From Pedobacter sp. WC2423 (GTDB lineage Bacteria; Bacteroidota; Bacteroidia; Sphingobacteriales; Sphingobacteriaceae): a stretch of 64,000 bases of DNA. Shown piece after piece: positions 24,748 to 33,389 of the stretch. Position 1 is the first letter of the stretch; every line of letters begins with the position of its first letter. The position numbers and the translations under genes were made by a program. The notes beneath the pieces are model-generated. The model saw only the letters and a program-made list of their open reading frames with translations. It did not search any database and was not told where the DNA came from. The stretch is taken from positions 1,364,001 to 1,428,000 of the forward strand of contig NZ_CP162005.1 in NCBI RefSeq assembly GCF_040822065.1, read 5' to 3'.

Positions 24748-26571
24748 TTATAGATTATCTGTTAATGATTTCATAAAAGCCACTATATCCTGCATTTCTG
24801 TTTCCGTAAGGTTTAAAGGTTTAGCAGACAGCGTTTGCCCTGGCAAATCTATTCCCAGTCCTGCCCCGCCACCTTTATTGTAAAAATCCACTACCTGGTA
24901 CAAATCCTGAAATACGCCATTGTGCATATAAGGAGCAGTCTTTTCTATATTACGGATGGTAGGTGTTTTAAATGCAGCTTCATAATAACTGATTGGAAAA
25001 AAATTATACCTGCCCCGGTCATGATCCTGTTTAGGATGTTTAAAGTCAGCATTTTCCGGAGTTCCCAGAATTTCATATTCAGTGCGTTTATAATCAGGAG
25101 GAATCAGCCCGTTAAAAAGTGGAGCGAAGTGACAGCTACCACACTGCCCCTTCCCCATAAACAGATTAAAGCCTTTCAATTGCCGGGTATTCATAGCCCG
25201 GTGATCGCCACCCAGGTACCTGTCAAAAGCTGAATTTCGGGGCGCAAGGCTTTGTATATAGGCAGCCAGTGCAGTAGCAATTGCATCTATAGGAATTACA
25301 TTTCCTTTAAACAATGGAAATGAATCTTTAAAATCACGTTGATAAACCGCTGACCTGCTGATTCTTTCCACGATCACCTGATGTTCTCCATTCATCTCCT
25401 GTGGATTAGCAATTACCGCTTTGATCTGTTCCTGCAGACTTTTGACACGACCATCCCAAAACTGGCTGTATTGGAAACCAGCATATAACAAGGTTGGCGC
25501 ATTACGCGGAACATTACTCTTCTCATCAAAAGCCAGGCTGGTCTGCAAAGGCTCACTAAAATACTGATCCGGACGATGACAGCTCGCACAATTCCTTTTC
25601 AAATTTCCTGACAGTGCATTTTCAAGAAAGAGCTTTTTTCCCAAAGCAACAACTTTAGCATTGGTTTTTACTGCTTCCGGAAATACATCCAGAGGGATAG
25701 CATCCCGGCTAAAAATATGCTTTGCATTATAATTCAAAGCACTCTGGGTATTCAGATCAGCTTTTGAAATCCTGATAAAATCAGATAACTGTTCTTGTAA
25801 AGGCAATGCATAAACAGTTAAAAACTCCATCCGGTCAAAACTGTCAAAATCAGGATGTTGTTGTAAATAAGTCATCGTTTTATCCAAACCCCTCATCAGG
25901 GAATGTGTGACGGGATCTGTCCCCGTCAACAAAGGCAACAGTGTTTTCCTAACCACCTGAATGCTCTGTTCAGCCTCCATGATTCCACTCTTCAATTCAG
26001 GCGCATCATATCCAGTAATACTTAAGGTGATCACCCTAATTAACTCTAAACGTAAACTTTCCAGTATCTGCCCATCAGTTGCAGTAAAGCCATACAATAA
26101 AGCTGGTAAATCTGAAGCAGAGCTGGTTAACAGCTCTGCCTGTGCAGCTAATTCTTTTTGATGCGTCCAGGGCTGGGTTTCGAATAACAGTGCTTCTATC
26201 ACCTGGAATCCAGCAGGCTCCTGGTATTCCATATAAGGTTCTTCTACCTCTACTTTTGCAGGTTTGTTGTAAATCAGTGAAGAGCTCCGGAAAAAATAAT
26301 CCAGAAAAAAAGCAACTCTTTTATAAGCCAGGCGACTGTTTTTTAAGGCTATTTTAGCCTGGATAATACTTTCAGGATTTTCATTCAGCACTGCAATTGC
26401 CTTTTGCAGATCGTTTGTACTTTGCGCAAACAGCCTGAAATTGACTCTAACCTCTGCTACTAAAGGATTTAACCCTGTACTGTCTGTTGATTTTTTCAAA
26501 CCTAAAACAACAGACAGACAGGTAATTAATAATAAAAACTGGATGATAAGCTTCAGTTTATTTCGGTACAT
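24748..26571 (-). CDS. Imelysin-like domain fused to di-heme cytochrome c peroxidase (MauG/CcpA type)
   Basis: Periplasmic protein of 607 residues. An N-terminal export or anchor segment (MYRNKLKLIIQFLLLITCLS) is followed by a helical region (about 40-300) with EPAGFQVIEALLF at about 118-130, like the GFHAIE motif of imelysin/EfeO proteins but with Gln for His. The C-terminal half is a di-heme peroxidase with CASCH (328-332) and CGSCH (477-481), and the family motifs KKLFLENALSGN, RNAPTLLYAGFQ, FWDGRVKSLQEQ and YMHNGVFQDLYQVVDFY. The open frame reaches 26628, but the ATG at 26571 gives a normal signal segment. It overlaps the phosphatase gene by 14 bp, which indicates translational coupling. 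Peroxide reduction or a MauG-like oxidation is expected. Confidence 0.87.
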   Translation of the reverse strand: MYRNKLKLIIQFLLLITCLSVVLGLKKSTDSTGLNPLVAEVRVNFRLFAQSTNDLQKAIAVLNENPESIIQAKIALKNSRLAYKRVAFFLDYFFRSSSLIYNKPAKVEVEEPYMEYQEPAGFQVIEALLFETQPWTHQKELAAQAELLTSSASDLPALLYGFTATDGQILESLRLELIRVITLSITGYDAPELKSGIMEAEQSIQVVRKTLLPLLTGTDPVTHSLMRGLDKTMTYLQQHPDFDSFDRMEFLTVYALPLQEQLSDFIRISKADLNTQSALNYNAKHIFSRDAIPLDVFPEAVKTNAKVVALGKKLFLENALSGNLKRNCASCHRPDQYFSEPLQTSLAFDEKSNVPRNAPTLLYAGFQYSQFWDGRVKSLQEQIKAVIANPQEMNGEHQVIVERISRSAVYQRDFKDSFPLFKGNVIPIDAIATALAAYIQSLAPRNSAFDRYLGGDHRAMNTRQLKGFNLFMGKGQCGSCHFAPLFNGLIPPDYKRTEYEILGTPENADFKHPKQDHDRGRYNFFPISYYEAAFKTPTIRNIEKTAPYMHNGVFQDLYQVVDFYNKGGGAGLGIDLPGQTLSAKPLNLTETEMQDIVAFMKSLTDNL

Positions 26572-27949
26572 GGGCTCCAGCAGCTTTTTTAACGATAGTG
26601 AACTGATCCCGGATTTCTCCATCTGCACAAACCCATTTCAGCTCTAAACGGTTACCTTCTACCTCTAAAACACTTGCGCCACCATGTTCTGCATCAGAGA
26701 AATACATCGCATTATGCGGATAAGTAGCTTGTTTCCCCCCAAGTTTACCAGCAGAACCACTCACTACGTAAACAGTGCCCTGTTTATGCGCAGGATCTTT
26801 CTGATAAGGTGCAGAATCCGGACTCCCATCATTCCTTCCGGAAGAAGTGCTCAGGTTATGCTTTTTAGCATCAAAGGTAGCAGACAGCCCGTAATGCCCT
26901 TTCATCATTCTGCTGCGTTCATAATCATGACTATGTCCGTTCAGCACAAGATCTACCCCCTCGCGTTCCATAATACGGATAAAGTTTGCTCTGATTTTAA
27001 CCAGCTCATCTTCCTGATCAGAATTATGCGAGCCCATAGTATAAGGTGGATGATGCCAGAAAGCAATAATCCAGCCTTTGTTTTTATTCGCCGCCAGATC
27101 CTTTTTAATCCATTGTACCTGCGGGCCTAAAGTGTCGTACAAACGATAGGTACGGTCTTCTTTTCCATACGAATCCAGAGAAAGGAAATGTATATTTCCA
27201 ATATCAAAAGAGTAAAATGCCTGTGTATGTGAAGGTGTACCACCCGATTCACCATTAACAGGCATAGAGAAATTCTGATAATAAGCAGTCTCATGAGTTT
27301 CCTGTGCATGTTTTTCCGTAAGATCAGTATCATGGTAATCATGATTTCCGGGCGTTGGGAACAAAGGATACTTTTTCAGCAAATCATCTTTGTAAATATT
27401 GAAAAACTTACTCTGAAATTCTGAATCCGTTCCGTCAGAATAAGCATTATCACCTAATAAAATCCAGGCAGTCAAATCCTGAGCACCTACATACTTAAGC
27501 ACTTGTTCTTTTACCCTGCGCTGATTAATAGAATTATCCCCGCAATCCCCTAAAGCAGCAATCCGGTAATGCCCAACTTTACCCGGTTCAGGCAAGGTAG
27601 TAAAGTAGTTATCCTGATTGCCTTGTAAAGTATCCTTAAGGCCACCAACTGAATAATAATAACGGGTAGCCGGCTTCAATCCTTTCAACTGTATACGATG
27701 CTCAGTTAATAGGGTAAGATCTTCAGCAGCCTGATCAAGTTTGGATAAGCTTGTTCCATACCGCACTTTACTTCTGGCAGATACATCAGTTCTCCAGCGG
27801 ATGAGTATGCCCGTACTGCTGGCCACCTGTAAATAAGGGCCGCGGATTAGTCTGACAGGTTCGGTTGCCGCACCTTTCTGTTTTACCTGTGCAAAGAGCA
27901 TTACACTCAGCACACAGGAGAAAAATAACAATACTGATTTCTTAAGCAT
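26558..27949 (-). CDS. Purple acid phosphatase-like metallophosphoesterase
   Basis: Secreted phosphatase of 463 residues with signal peptide MLKKSVLLFFSCVLSVMLFAQ. An N-terminal FN3-like domain (about 35-125) begins RLIRGPYLQVASSTGILIRW, as in purple acid phosphatases. The catalytic domain has the metal motifs in order: ALGDCGDN, LLGDNAYSD, TPGNHDY, FWHHPPY and NGHSHDYERS. It hydrolyses phosphate monoesters at a dinuclear metal centre, often with Fe, by family knowledge. It lies 1 bp after the phytase stop and overlaps the next gene by 14 bp, so it is firmly within the operon. Confidence 0.93.
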   Translation of the reverse strand: MLKKSVLLFFSCVLSVMLFAQVKQKGAATEPVRLIRGPYLQVASSTGILIRWRTDVSARSKVRYGTSLSKLDQAAEDLTLLTEHRIQLKGLKPATRYYYSVGGLKDTLQGNQDNYFTTLPEPGKVGHYRIAALGDCGDNSINQRRVKEQVLKYVGAQDLTAWILLGDNAYSDGTDSEFQSKFFNIYKDDLLKKYPLFPTPGNHDYHDTDLTEKHAQETHETAYYQNFSMPVNGESGGTPSHTQAFYSFDIGNIHFLSLDSYGKEDRTYRLYDTLGPQVQWIKKDLAANKNKGWIIAFWHHPPYTMGSHNSDQEDELVKIRANFIRIMEREGVDLVLNGHSHDYERSRMMKGHYGLSATFDAKKHNLSTSSGRNDGSPDSAPYQKDPAHKQGTVYVVSGSAGKLGGKQATYPHNAMYFSDAEHGGASVLEVEGNRLELKWVCADGEIRDQFTIVKKAAGAHVPK

Positions 27950-27950
27950 T

Positions 27951-29039
27951 TTATCGGTTAATTTTAAGTTTTTTACCTGCTATATCTTCCCACCGGTAAT
28001 AATGAAAAGTCCGGTCATCACTCATGACCACAAATAAGCCATATTTAAAAGTCTCATTCAGTGGCACATTAACGACATCTGACCCATCACTATGGTTGGC
28101 AAGAACCTTTACTATTTTCAAAAGTTCATGTGCATAGGGATTTTTCGCTGTACCTGCTCTGTTAAAGATATGAAATTGATTTGCTCCCTGATCCGAGACT
28201 AGAATATAACCTTCGGTAGCTGAGGTTTTATAAATAGAAATACCTTCATGATCTTCCTTAAAACCTGTTGTTGCAAATAAAGCCAGCTCTTCATTTCCTT
28301 TTTCAGGATCGGCATAATATTGACGTACACCGAACTGTTCATCCGAGTAGTAAATATAGCCCAGTTCGTTATCTACTGCAATAGCTTCTATTTCTTTTTT
28401 ACCGCTGTACTGACCAAACTTCCTGACCAGCTTTGCTGTAACATGACCTGTTCCATCATCAGTTAACAGGTACTGCCACAGATAAGAACCATCTTTAGGC
28501 CCTGTTTTACGGCCAACGATAGCATACATCTTTCCTGCTTTGCTGGTATAAATAGAAATCCCCATCAGATCTCTGAATTCGGGAGCTGTTTCTCCTTCAA
28601 ATACCGGAAGGCCTCCATGATCGACCGGTTTTAAATCAGGCAAAGAAAATATCCGGAGTTTATGCGTAAAACGCTCTGTAGTAATGGCAATATCAGTTGC
28701 TTTACCATTGAGCATCAAACCATAAGCAATATCTACATTATTCGGACGCTTAAGACCTTTTACGACCAGGTTATGCTGGATCTTACCTTGTAAGTCAAAA
28801 ACATATAATCCGCCTTCTGTTGCCTTATCTGTCCCGATAACCAGGCTTTTTGAAGCATCCTGAGGATTCACCCAGATTGCAGGATCATCAGAATCGAATT
28901 GTACTTTCTCTGAGATAATTACAGGCTGAACTATTGCAGTGTCTGCGGCAACCGCCGTGGTACTGGTGATTTTCTGATTGCAGCCTGCAGCTAAAACCGG
29001 CAAGGCGAGCAAAAGAAATTTTATAGGATATCTTAACAT
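27951..29039 (-). CDS. Beta-propeller phytase lipoprotein
   Basis: Lipoprotein of 362 residues, lipobox LAAGC (Cys20). The beta-propeller phytase signature is clear: DDPAIWVNP near residue 52, VIGTDKATEGGLYVFDL, RPNNVDIAYG, GISIYTSKAGKMYAIVGRKTG, EIEAIAVDNELGYIYYSDE, and FKEDHEGISIY. The acidic residues in these motifs normally bind Ca2+ and phosphate. It releases phosphate from phytate (inositol hexakisphosphate). In the gene order it follows the beta-helix lipoprotein (22 bp) and precedes the phosphatase (1 bp), an arrangement suited to stepwise dephosphorylation at the cell surface. Confidence 0.93.
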   Translation of the reverse strand: MLRYPIKFLLLALPVLAAGCNQKITSTTAVAADTAIVQPVIISEKVQFDSDDPAIWVNPQDASKSLVIGTDKATEGGLYVFDLQGKIQHNLVVKGLKRPNNVDIAYGLMLNGKATDIAITTERFTHKLRIFSLPDLKPVDHGGLPVFEGETAPEFRDLMGISIYTSKAGKMYAIVGRKTGPKDGSYLWQYLLTDDGTGHVTAKLVRKFGQYSGKKEIEAIAVDNELGYIYYSDEQFGVRQYYADPEKGNEELALFATTGFKEDHEGISIYKTSATEGYILVSDQGANQFHIFNRAGTAKNPYAHELLKIVKVLANHSDGSDVVNVPLNETFKYGLFVVMSDDRTFHYYRWEDIAGKKLKINR

Positions 29040-29061
29040 AAATTGATTCGCTTAAGGCCGA

Positions 29062-30324
29062 TTATTTTAATCCAAATGCCCCGATATTGACAGATGGTGC
29101 TGGTGAAGAATAAAGGATCCCATTAACGGTCAATCCATCCGGGAAATTACGGACAAAAGCTGTTGTACCTTTATTCAATGCCGCCGAACCCGGTAATAAA
29201 TGGAAGTCCCAGCTTTCATTTAAGGTTGGATTATCTGTAGCAGTAACGAGTGGATAGTTTGCAAATTTCGGATCGTTATCCCCTGCTAATTTACTGATCA
29301 CATCATTTGTTCCACCAATAATATCCGTCTTTGGCTGAAACTGATTAACCGTAGCCTGGCTGTATCCGTAATATAAAGAATTTTTGAAAATTGAACGTTT
29401 ATCTTCCGGAAGTTTCAGATCTCTTTTAATTCCGAAACGTGTATTGGCAAATAAGTTATTGTAAAGTTCTGCATATACTGTAGCTTCTAACCATATCGAC
29501 CCGCCTTTTGCAGTTGGTCTTCTCCAGCCTGTGTTCAACATTGTATTGTTATAAGCTACTACATGTGCCTGCGGGGTACGGTCACCTACATTGGAAAGCT
29601 TAAGTGCATTGGTATTAGTTGCGTAAAACAGGTTATAACTGATATCAGCCAAACATCCTGATTTGATATTAATTCCTTCGCCACCTACTAAACCAGTACT
29701 GTAGAACCTGTTATTGGAAAAGATAATCTTTCCACCTTCTATATAGGTACAGTCATCCCTGAAATACCTGAAAGTACTATTGGTCACGACCAGTTTACCT
29801 TTTACATTTGAAAACCATAATGCCGGTGTATTTTCACCACTTTTAGCTTTATATAAACCCATTTTCACAGAAGTTGAAGCTTCTGTGGTTGCACCGCCAC
29901 CATATTCAAGAGTGGTGTTGTCAAGCAATAATTCTGTACAGCTTGGTGCAGCAAGAATACCACCCCAAAGTTTACCATATTTATTCGCAGCAGTTCTGTA
30001 ATTCTCTTCTACTGTGATTTTAACTGGGTTTGCAGCACTACCCATGGAATATAAATTCCCCAGAACAATAAATTCTGGTTTAGCGATTGTATCCATGATC
30101 ACCGTTACCCCTTCTTCAATAATTAAGGTTTTGGATACAGGAACAATAATGTCACCAGTTACCCGGACTACACTTCCTTTGGTCCAGATTCCAAACACTT
30201 CTCCCGAAATACCACTTCCATTTTGTGCAATTGGTGAAGTGTCTACAGCTATATTCGCTTTTTTACAGCTGGTAAATAGTGCAACCATTAAGGCTGCTAC
30301 TAAGCATAATCTTTTGATGTTCAT
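29062..30324 (-). CDS. Right-handed beta-helix repeat lipoprotein
   Basis: Lipoprotein of 420 residues with lipobox LFTSC (Cys20) followed by KK. The mature part reads as a right-handed parallel beta-helix: short strands separated by Asn-rich turns such as NNRFYSTG, ISYNLFYATNTNALKL, VAYNNTML and AELYNNLFANTRFG. There is no obvious catalytic site. Position between the TonB receptor (19 bp) and the phytase (22 bp) suggests a surface partner of the receptor, in the place often taken by SusD-like proteins, possibly capturing ligand. That role is inference. Confidence 0.82.
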   Translation of the reverse strand: MNIKRLCLVAALMVALFTSCKKANIAVDTSPIAQNGSGISGEVFGIWTKGSVVRVTGDIIVPVSKTLIIEEGVTVIMDTIAKPEFIVLGNLYSMGSAANPVKITVEENYRTAANKYGKLWGGILAAPSCTELLLDNTTLEYGGGATTEASTSVKMGLYKAKSGENTPALWFSNVKGKLVVTNSTFRYFRDDCTYIEGGKIIFSNNRFYSTGLVGGEGINIKSGCLADISYNLFYATNTNALKLSNVGDRTPQAHVVAYNNTMLNTGWRRPTAKGGSIWLEATVYAELYNNLFANTRFGIKRDLKLPEDKRSIFKNSLYYGYSQATVNQFQPKTDIIGGTNDVISKLAGDNDPKFANYPLVTATDNPTLNESWDFHLLPGSAALNKGTTAFVRNFPDGLTVNGILYSSPAPSVNIGAFGLK

Positions 30325-30343
30325 CTTGCTTTATATAATTCGT

Positions 30344-33106
30344 TTATAACTTATAGCGTAAACCTACCAGGTAAGTTTGTTCGTAAAAATCTTTGCGGAT
30401 CAGGGTTTCATTCCCACCCTCTTTTTGTTTTGGCAAGTCTGCATTCAAACTGTTTTTGCCTTTGATAAATAACTCATTAGGAGTATTCAGCAGGTTTCCA
30501 GCTTTAACAAAAACACTGATGTTATTTTTAAATTTCTTCTCTACAGAAGCATCCATCTGGATGAACCCTTTTTGCCATAAATCGTTGTCCACAAACTGAG
30601 AGATCGTATTGATTCTTTCACCCGTATAAGATCCTGCCAGTTGCGCATCCCATCCATGTTTGCTGTCTTTATAAATCAACGATAGATTTCCAGTATGTGC
30701 CGACTGGCCAAATAAAGGTCTGCTTTGCTCCACATTAATTAATTTAAGATCACCACTTTCAGTTCTGATCCTGCTGCTTTTATCGGTCGTGATCCGTGAA
30801 TGCGTATAGGTGTAATTCGCTTTAATTCCTATTTTATGGAAGAATTTGATATAATCCACTTCTAAACCGTAATTTTTAGCTGTTCCAAAATTACCAGGCG
30901 TATAATACTGATCCTGTCCTCTGGTCGCATCAGCCTGTATCGTATATTCAATCGGGTCTTTGATGTTCTTGTAAAAAGCACCTGCCAATAACTGATCAGT
31001 ACTATTCGGGAACAACTCATAACGTAAATCAAAGTTATCCGCAATAGCACGTTTCAAATCCGGATTACCACGTTCCTGATATTCTTCATTCACCGTTTTT
31101 GAAGGTACAATCTCATAAAACCCAGGACGGTTCAGAGAGCGGAAATAAGTTGCTCTTAAGTTTTCATTTTTACTCAGGCCATATTTCAGGTTCAGACTCG
31201 GAAGCAGGTCTGTATACACCTGGCTACCGGCTGGATTTGACTCTCCTGCAGGAAATAACAGGTTATACCCTTGATTGGTATGCTCTACTCTTGCTCCACC
31301 AATCACTTCCAGTTTCGCGATTTTAAAATTGAACATTCCGTATCCGGCTGTAGTTTTTTCAGAAGCATCATAAGTTAATGGATTGGCTACTGCTCCTTTT
31401 GGATTCTGAACCTCCCAGTTAATATCCGGATAGTTCATGAAATCAGTTCCGTATAAACCGGCTCTGTTTAAAGGATAAAGAACATAGTTATTATAGAAAC
31501 TGCTTCTTTGTTTATCTCTGTAAAGCCCACCACCTGTAAAGTCCACTTTTGTACCTGCAATATCTGCCGTATAAGTGATGTCCAGGTAACCCGCTTTGTC
31601 TTCATCCGTATTTCTCGACCATCTATGGTCAACTTCTTTTGCTGTAGTGCGGTTATCCAGGAAATTCCTGCGCGTTCCGTTTAGCGATATCGTTGTTTCA
31701 TCCGGAATATCATTTTTAGCCGTAGAATAAACTGCTGACCATTGTACTTTTAATTTCTTTGGAATCAGCGTATGTTCACCATGCAAAGTGCTGTTATAAA
31801 TTTGCTGTTCTGTATACCTTGAACGCGTAGCATAAGAGATTTCCGCGCTTCCTGTTGCCGCATTGTATTCTGAAGTGGAGAAATTTGTGGTGATCTGGTC
31901 ACGTGTCTGTATGCTGGTCAGGTTAACATAAGAGTTAACCAGCGAGAGTTTATTGTTGTCGTTAAAATTATAATCTATTTTCCCGTGTAATCCGTAACGC
32001 TTCTGCTGTTCGCTGAACTGTCTTTCGGCCATAGAAGTAATTCTTGAAAACTTATCTGTTTCCGCAACAGTGGAGTTAAAAAAAGTACTGTTTGTACCAC
32101 GGTAAGTATTCTGATAACTTCCCGCAATTAATACTCCTAGTTTATTGTTTAAAAAGCGCTGTCCAATAGAAATACCACCTACCAGATTAGGATCCGCCTG
32201 TTTTGCTTTATAATCCACTGTTCCTTTAGAAAAATCAGCAGCTTTAGCCTCATAAGCTCTGCCGTTGTTTTCATAAGGAGATTTGGAATTGATTGCACCT
32301 GCATCAAAAGCAAGGAATTTGCGGTCAAAAAGCATCTGACTGTATCCTGTTGCCAGATTTGCATTCACCTGCAATTTAGAAGGTGCATCTTTCATTACCA
32401 TATTCACAACACCACCAACAGCATCACCCTCCATATTTGGCGTCAAGGATTTATAGACTTCCAAACGTTCCAGTAATTCTGAAGGAAAAATATCCAGCGG
32501 TACATATCTGAATTTGTTATCAGGACTTGGTATTTTGATACCATTTACCAAAGTATAATTATATCTTTTATCCATTCCACGCAGAATAGCATATTGCCCG
32601 TCCCCGTTATTACTTCTTTCAATGGTTACACCCGACACTCTTTGTATGGCATTGGCTACTGTTAAATCCGGGGAAATTTCCATTGCCCTGCCAGAAACCA
32701 CATTCATTACCTGCATAGATTTCTGCTCTATCTTTCTGGCTGTACGCTCTGCAGAGCCTTCCTGTTTAGCTGCAATTACAATTTCGCTCAGGTCATTGCT
32801 ATGGTCTTCACTCAGATACACATTAAGTGAAGGATTATGTTCCTTTTCTACTTCAATCTGTTTGGTAAAGGTTTGATAGCTGATATAAGAAACCTTAATG
32901 GTAAAAGTTCCTGCCTTCACATGTTTGAACTCGAAAGAACCGTCCAAACCTGTCAGGGTTGTTTGTGCTGTGTTTTCCAGTTTAACCGAAGCACCAATCA
33001 GGGCCTCTCCAGTTCGATGGTCGTACACATGTCCTTTAATGTTACCGGCTTTTGCCACCGCTATGCTTAAGAATAAGCAAAGAATCGTTTGTAAAATTAA
33101 TTTCAT
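30344..33106 (-). CDS. TonB-dependent receptor of the phytase operon
   Basis: Outer-membrane receptor of 920 residues. Signal peptide to about 20, carboxypeptidase-regulatory-like domain (22-105, starts NIKGHVYDHRTGEALIGASV), TonB-box-like DLSEIVIAA at 105-113, and a plug domain with AILRGMDKRYNYTLVNGIKI and GVVNMVMKDAPS. The barrel ends TYLVGLRYKL, with a terminal aromatic-rich strand. It is the first gene of the operon. Because the following genes include a beta-propeller phytase and a phosphatase, the ligand may be inositol phosphates or an Fe-phytate complex; this is inference. Operator-like repeats lie 82-157 bp upstream. Confidence 0.9.
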   Translation of the reverse strand: MKLILQTILCLFLSIAVAKAGNIKGHVYDHRTGEALIGASVKLENTAQTTLTGLDGSFEFKHVKAGTFTIKVSYISYQTFTKQIEVEKEHNPSLNVYLSEDHSNDLSEIVIAAKQEGSAERTARKIEQKSMQVMNVVSGRAMEISPDLTVANAIQRVSGVTIERSNNGDGQYAILRGMDKRYNYTLVNGIKIPSPDNKFRYVPLDIFPSELLERLEVYKSLTPNMEGDAVGGVVNMVMKDAPSKLQVNANLATGYSQMLFDRKFLAFDAGAINSKSPYENNGRAYEAKAADFSKGTVDYKAKQADPNLVGGISIGQRFLNNKLGVLIAGSYQNTYRGTNSTFFNSTVAETDKFSRITSMAERQFSEQQKRYGLHGKIDYNFNDNNKLSLVNSYVNLTSIQTRDQITTNFSTSEYNAATGSAEISYATRSRYTEQQIYNSTLHGEHTLIPKKLKVQWSAVYSTAKNDIPDETTISLNGTRRNFLDNRTTAKEVDHRWSRNTDEDKAGYLDITYTADIAGTKVDFTGGGLYRDKQRSSFYNNYVLYPLNRAGLYGTDFMNYPDINWEVQNPKGAVANPLTYDASEKTTAGYGMFNFKIAKLEVIGGARVEHTNQGYNLLFPAGESNPAGSQVYTDLLPSLNLKYGLSKNENLRATYFRSLNRPGFYEIVPSKTVNEEYQERGNPDLKRAIADNFDLRYELFPNSTDQLLAGAFYKNIKDPIEYTIQADATRGQDQYYTPGNFGTAKNYGLEVDYIKFFHKIGIKANYTYTHSRITTDKSSRIRTESGDLKLINVEQSRPLFGQSAHTGNLSLIYKDSKHGWDAQLAGSYTGERINTISQFVDNDLWQKGFIQMDASVEKKFKNNISVFVKAGNLLNTPNELFIKGKNSLNADLPKQKEGGNETLIRKDFYEQTYLVGLRYKL

Positions 33107-33187
33107 TGTTCAAATTGTTTGTTTGTGAGCGTGTTGTTTTTTTCGCTGTGACAAAAATGTGTTATCCTTTTTAAGCAGACCAGAAAC

Positions 33188-33253
33188 CACCGTGTACAAA
33201 ATGTAAACACCGTGAACCTGACTGTATACAAAGCGCATACAGCGTATACAATC
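33188..33253 (-). promoter_or_regulatory. Repeat-rich control region upstream of the phytase operon
   Basis: Two direct repeats CACCGTGTAC (33188-33197) and CACCGTGAAC (33208-33217) are spaced 20 bp apart. They are followed on the plus strand by three TATACAA/CATACAG-type words at 33223-33253. The region sits 80-150 bp before the receptor ATG. The 283-bp gap has no coding frame of note; a clean -33/-7 pair was not found. Confidence 0.4.
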
Positions 33254-33389
33254 ACGAATTAACCTGTTGATATTCATTGACTTAAAAAGAACAAATTCAC
33301 CGTTATCATTCGGTTAGCGTAACATTAAGGAATTGTTAATAGCAGAAATGAGGAGCTTTCCGGATCAGATCAGACCGTCAGCCAGCTAA

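Noticed and set aside
24835..25233. 132-codon plus-strand frame inside the peroxidase gene
   Set aside because: Antisense to a well-supported haem protein; no recognisable domain.
26684..27130. 148-codon plus-strand frame inside the phosphatase gene
   Set aside because: Antisense to a gene with complete metal-site motifs; the predicted peptide is His/Met/Ile-rich and unlikely.
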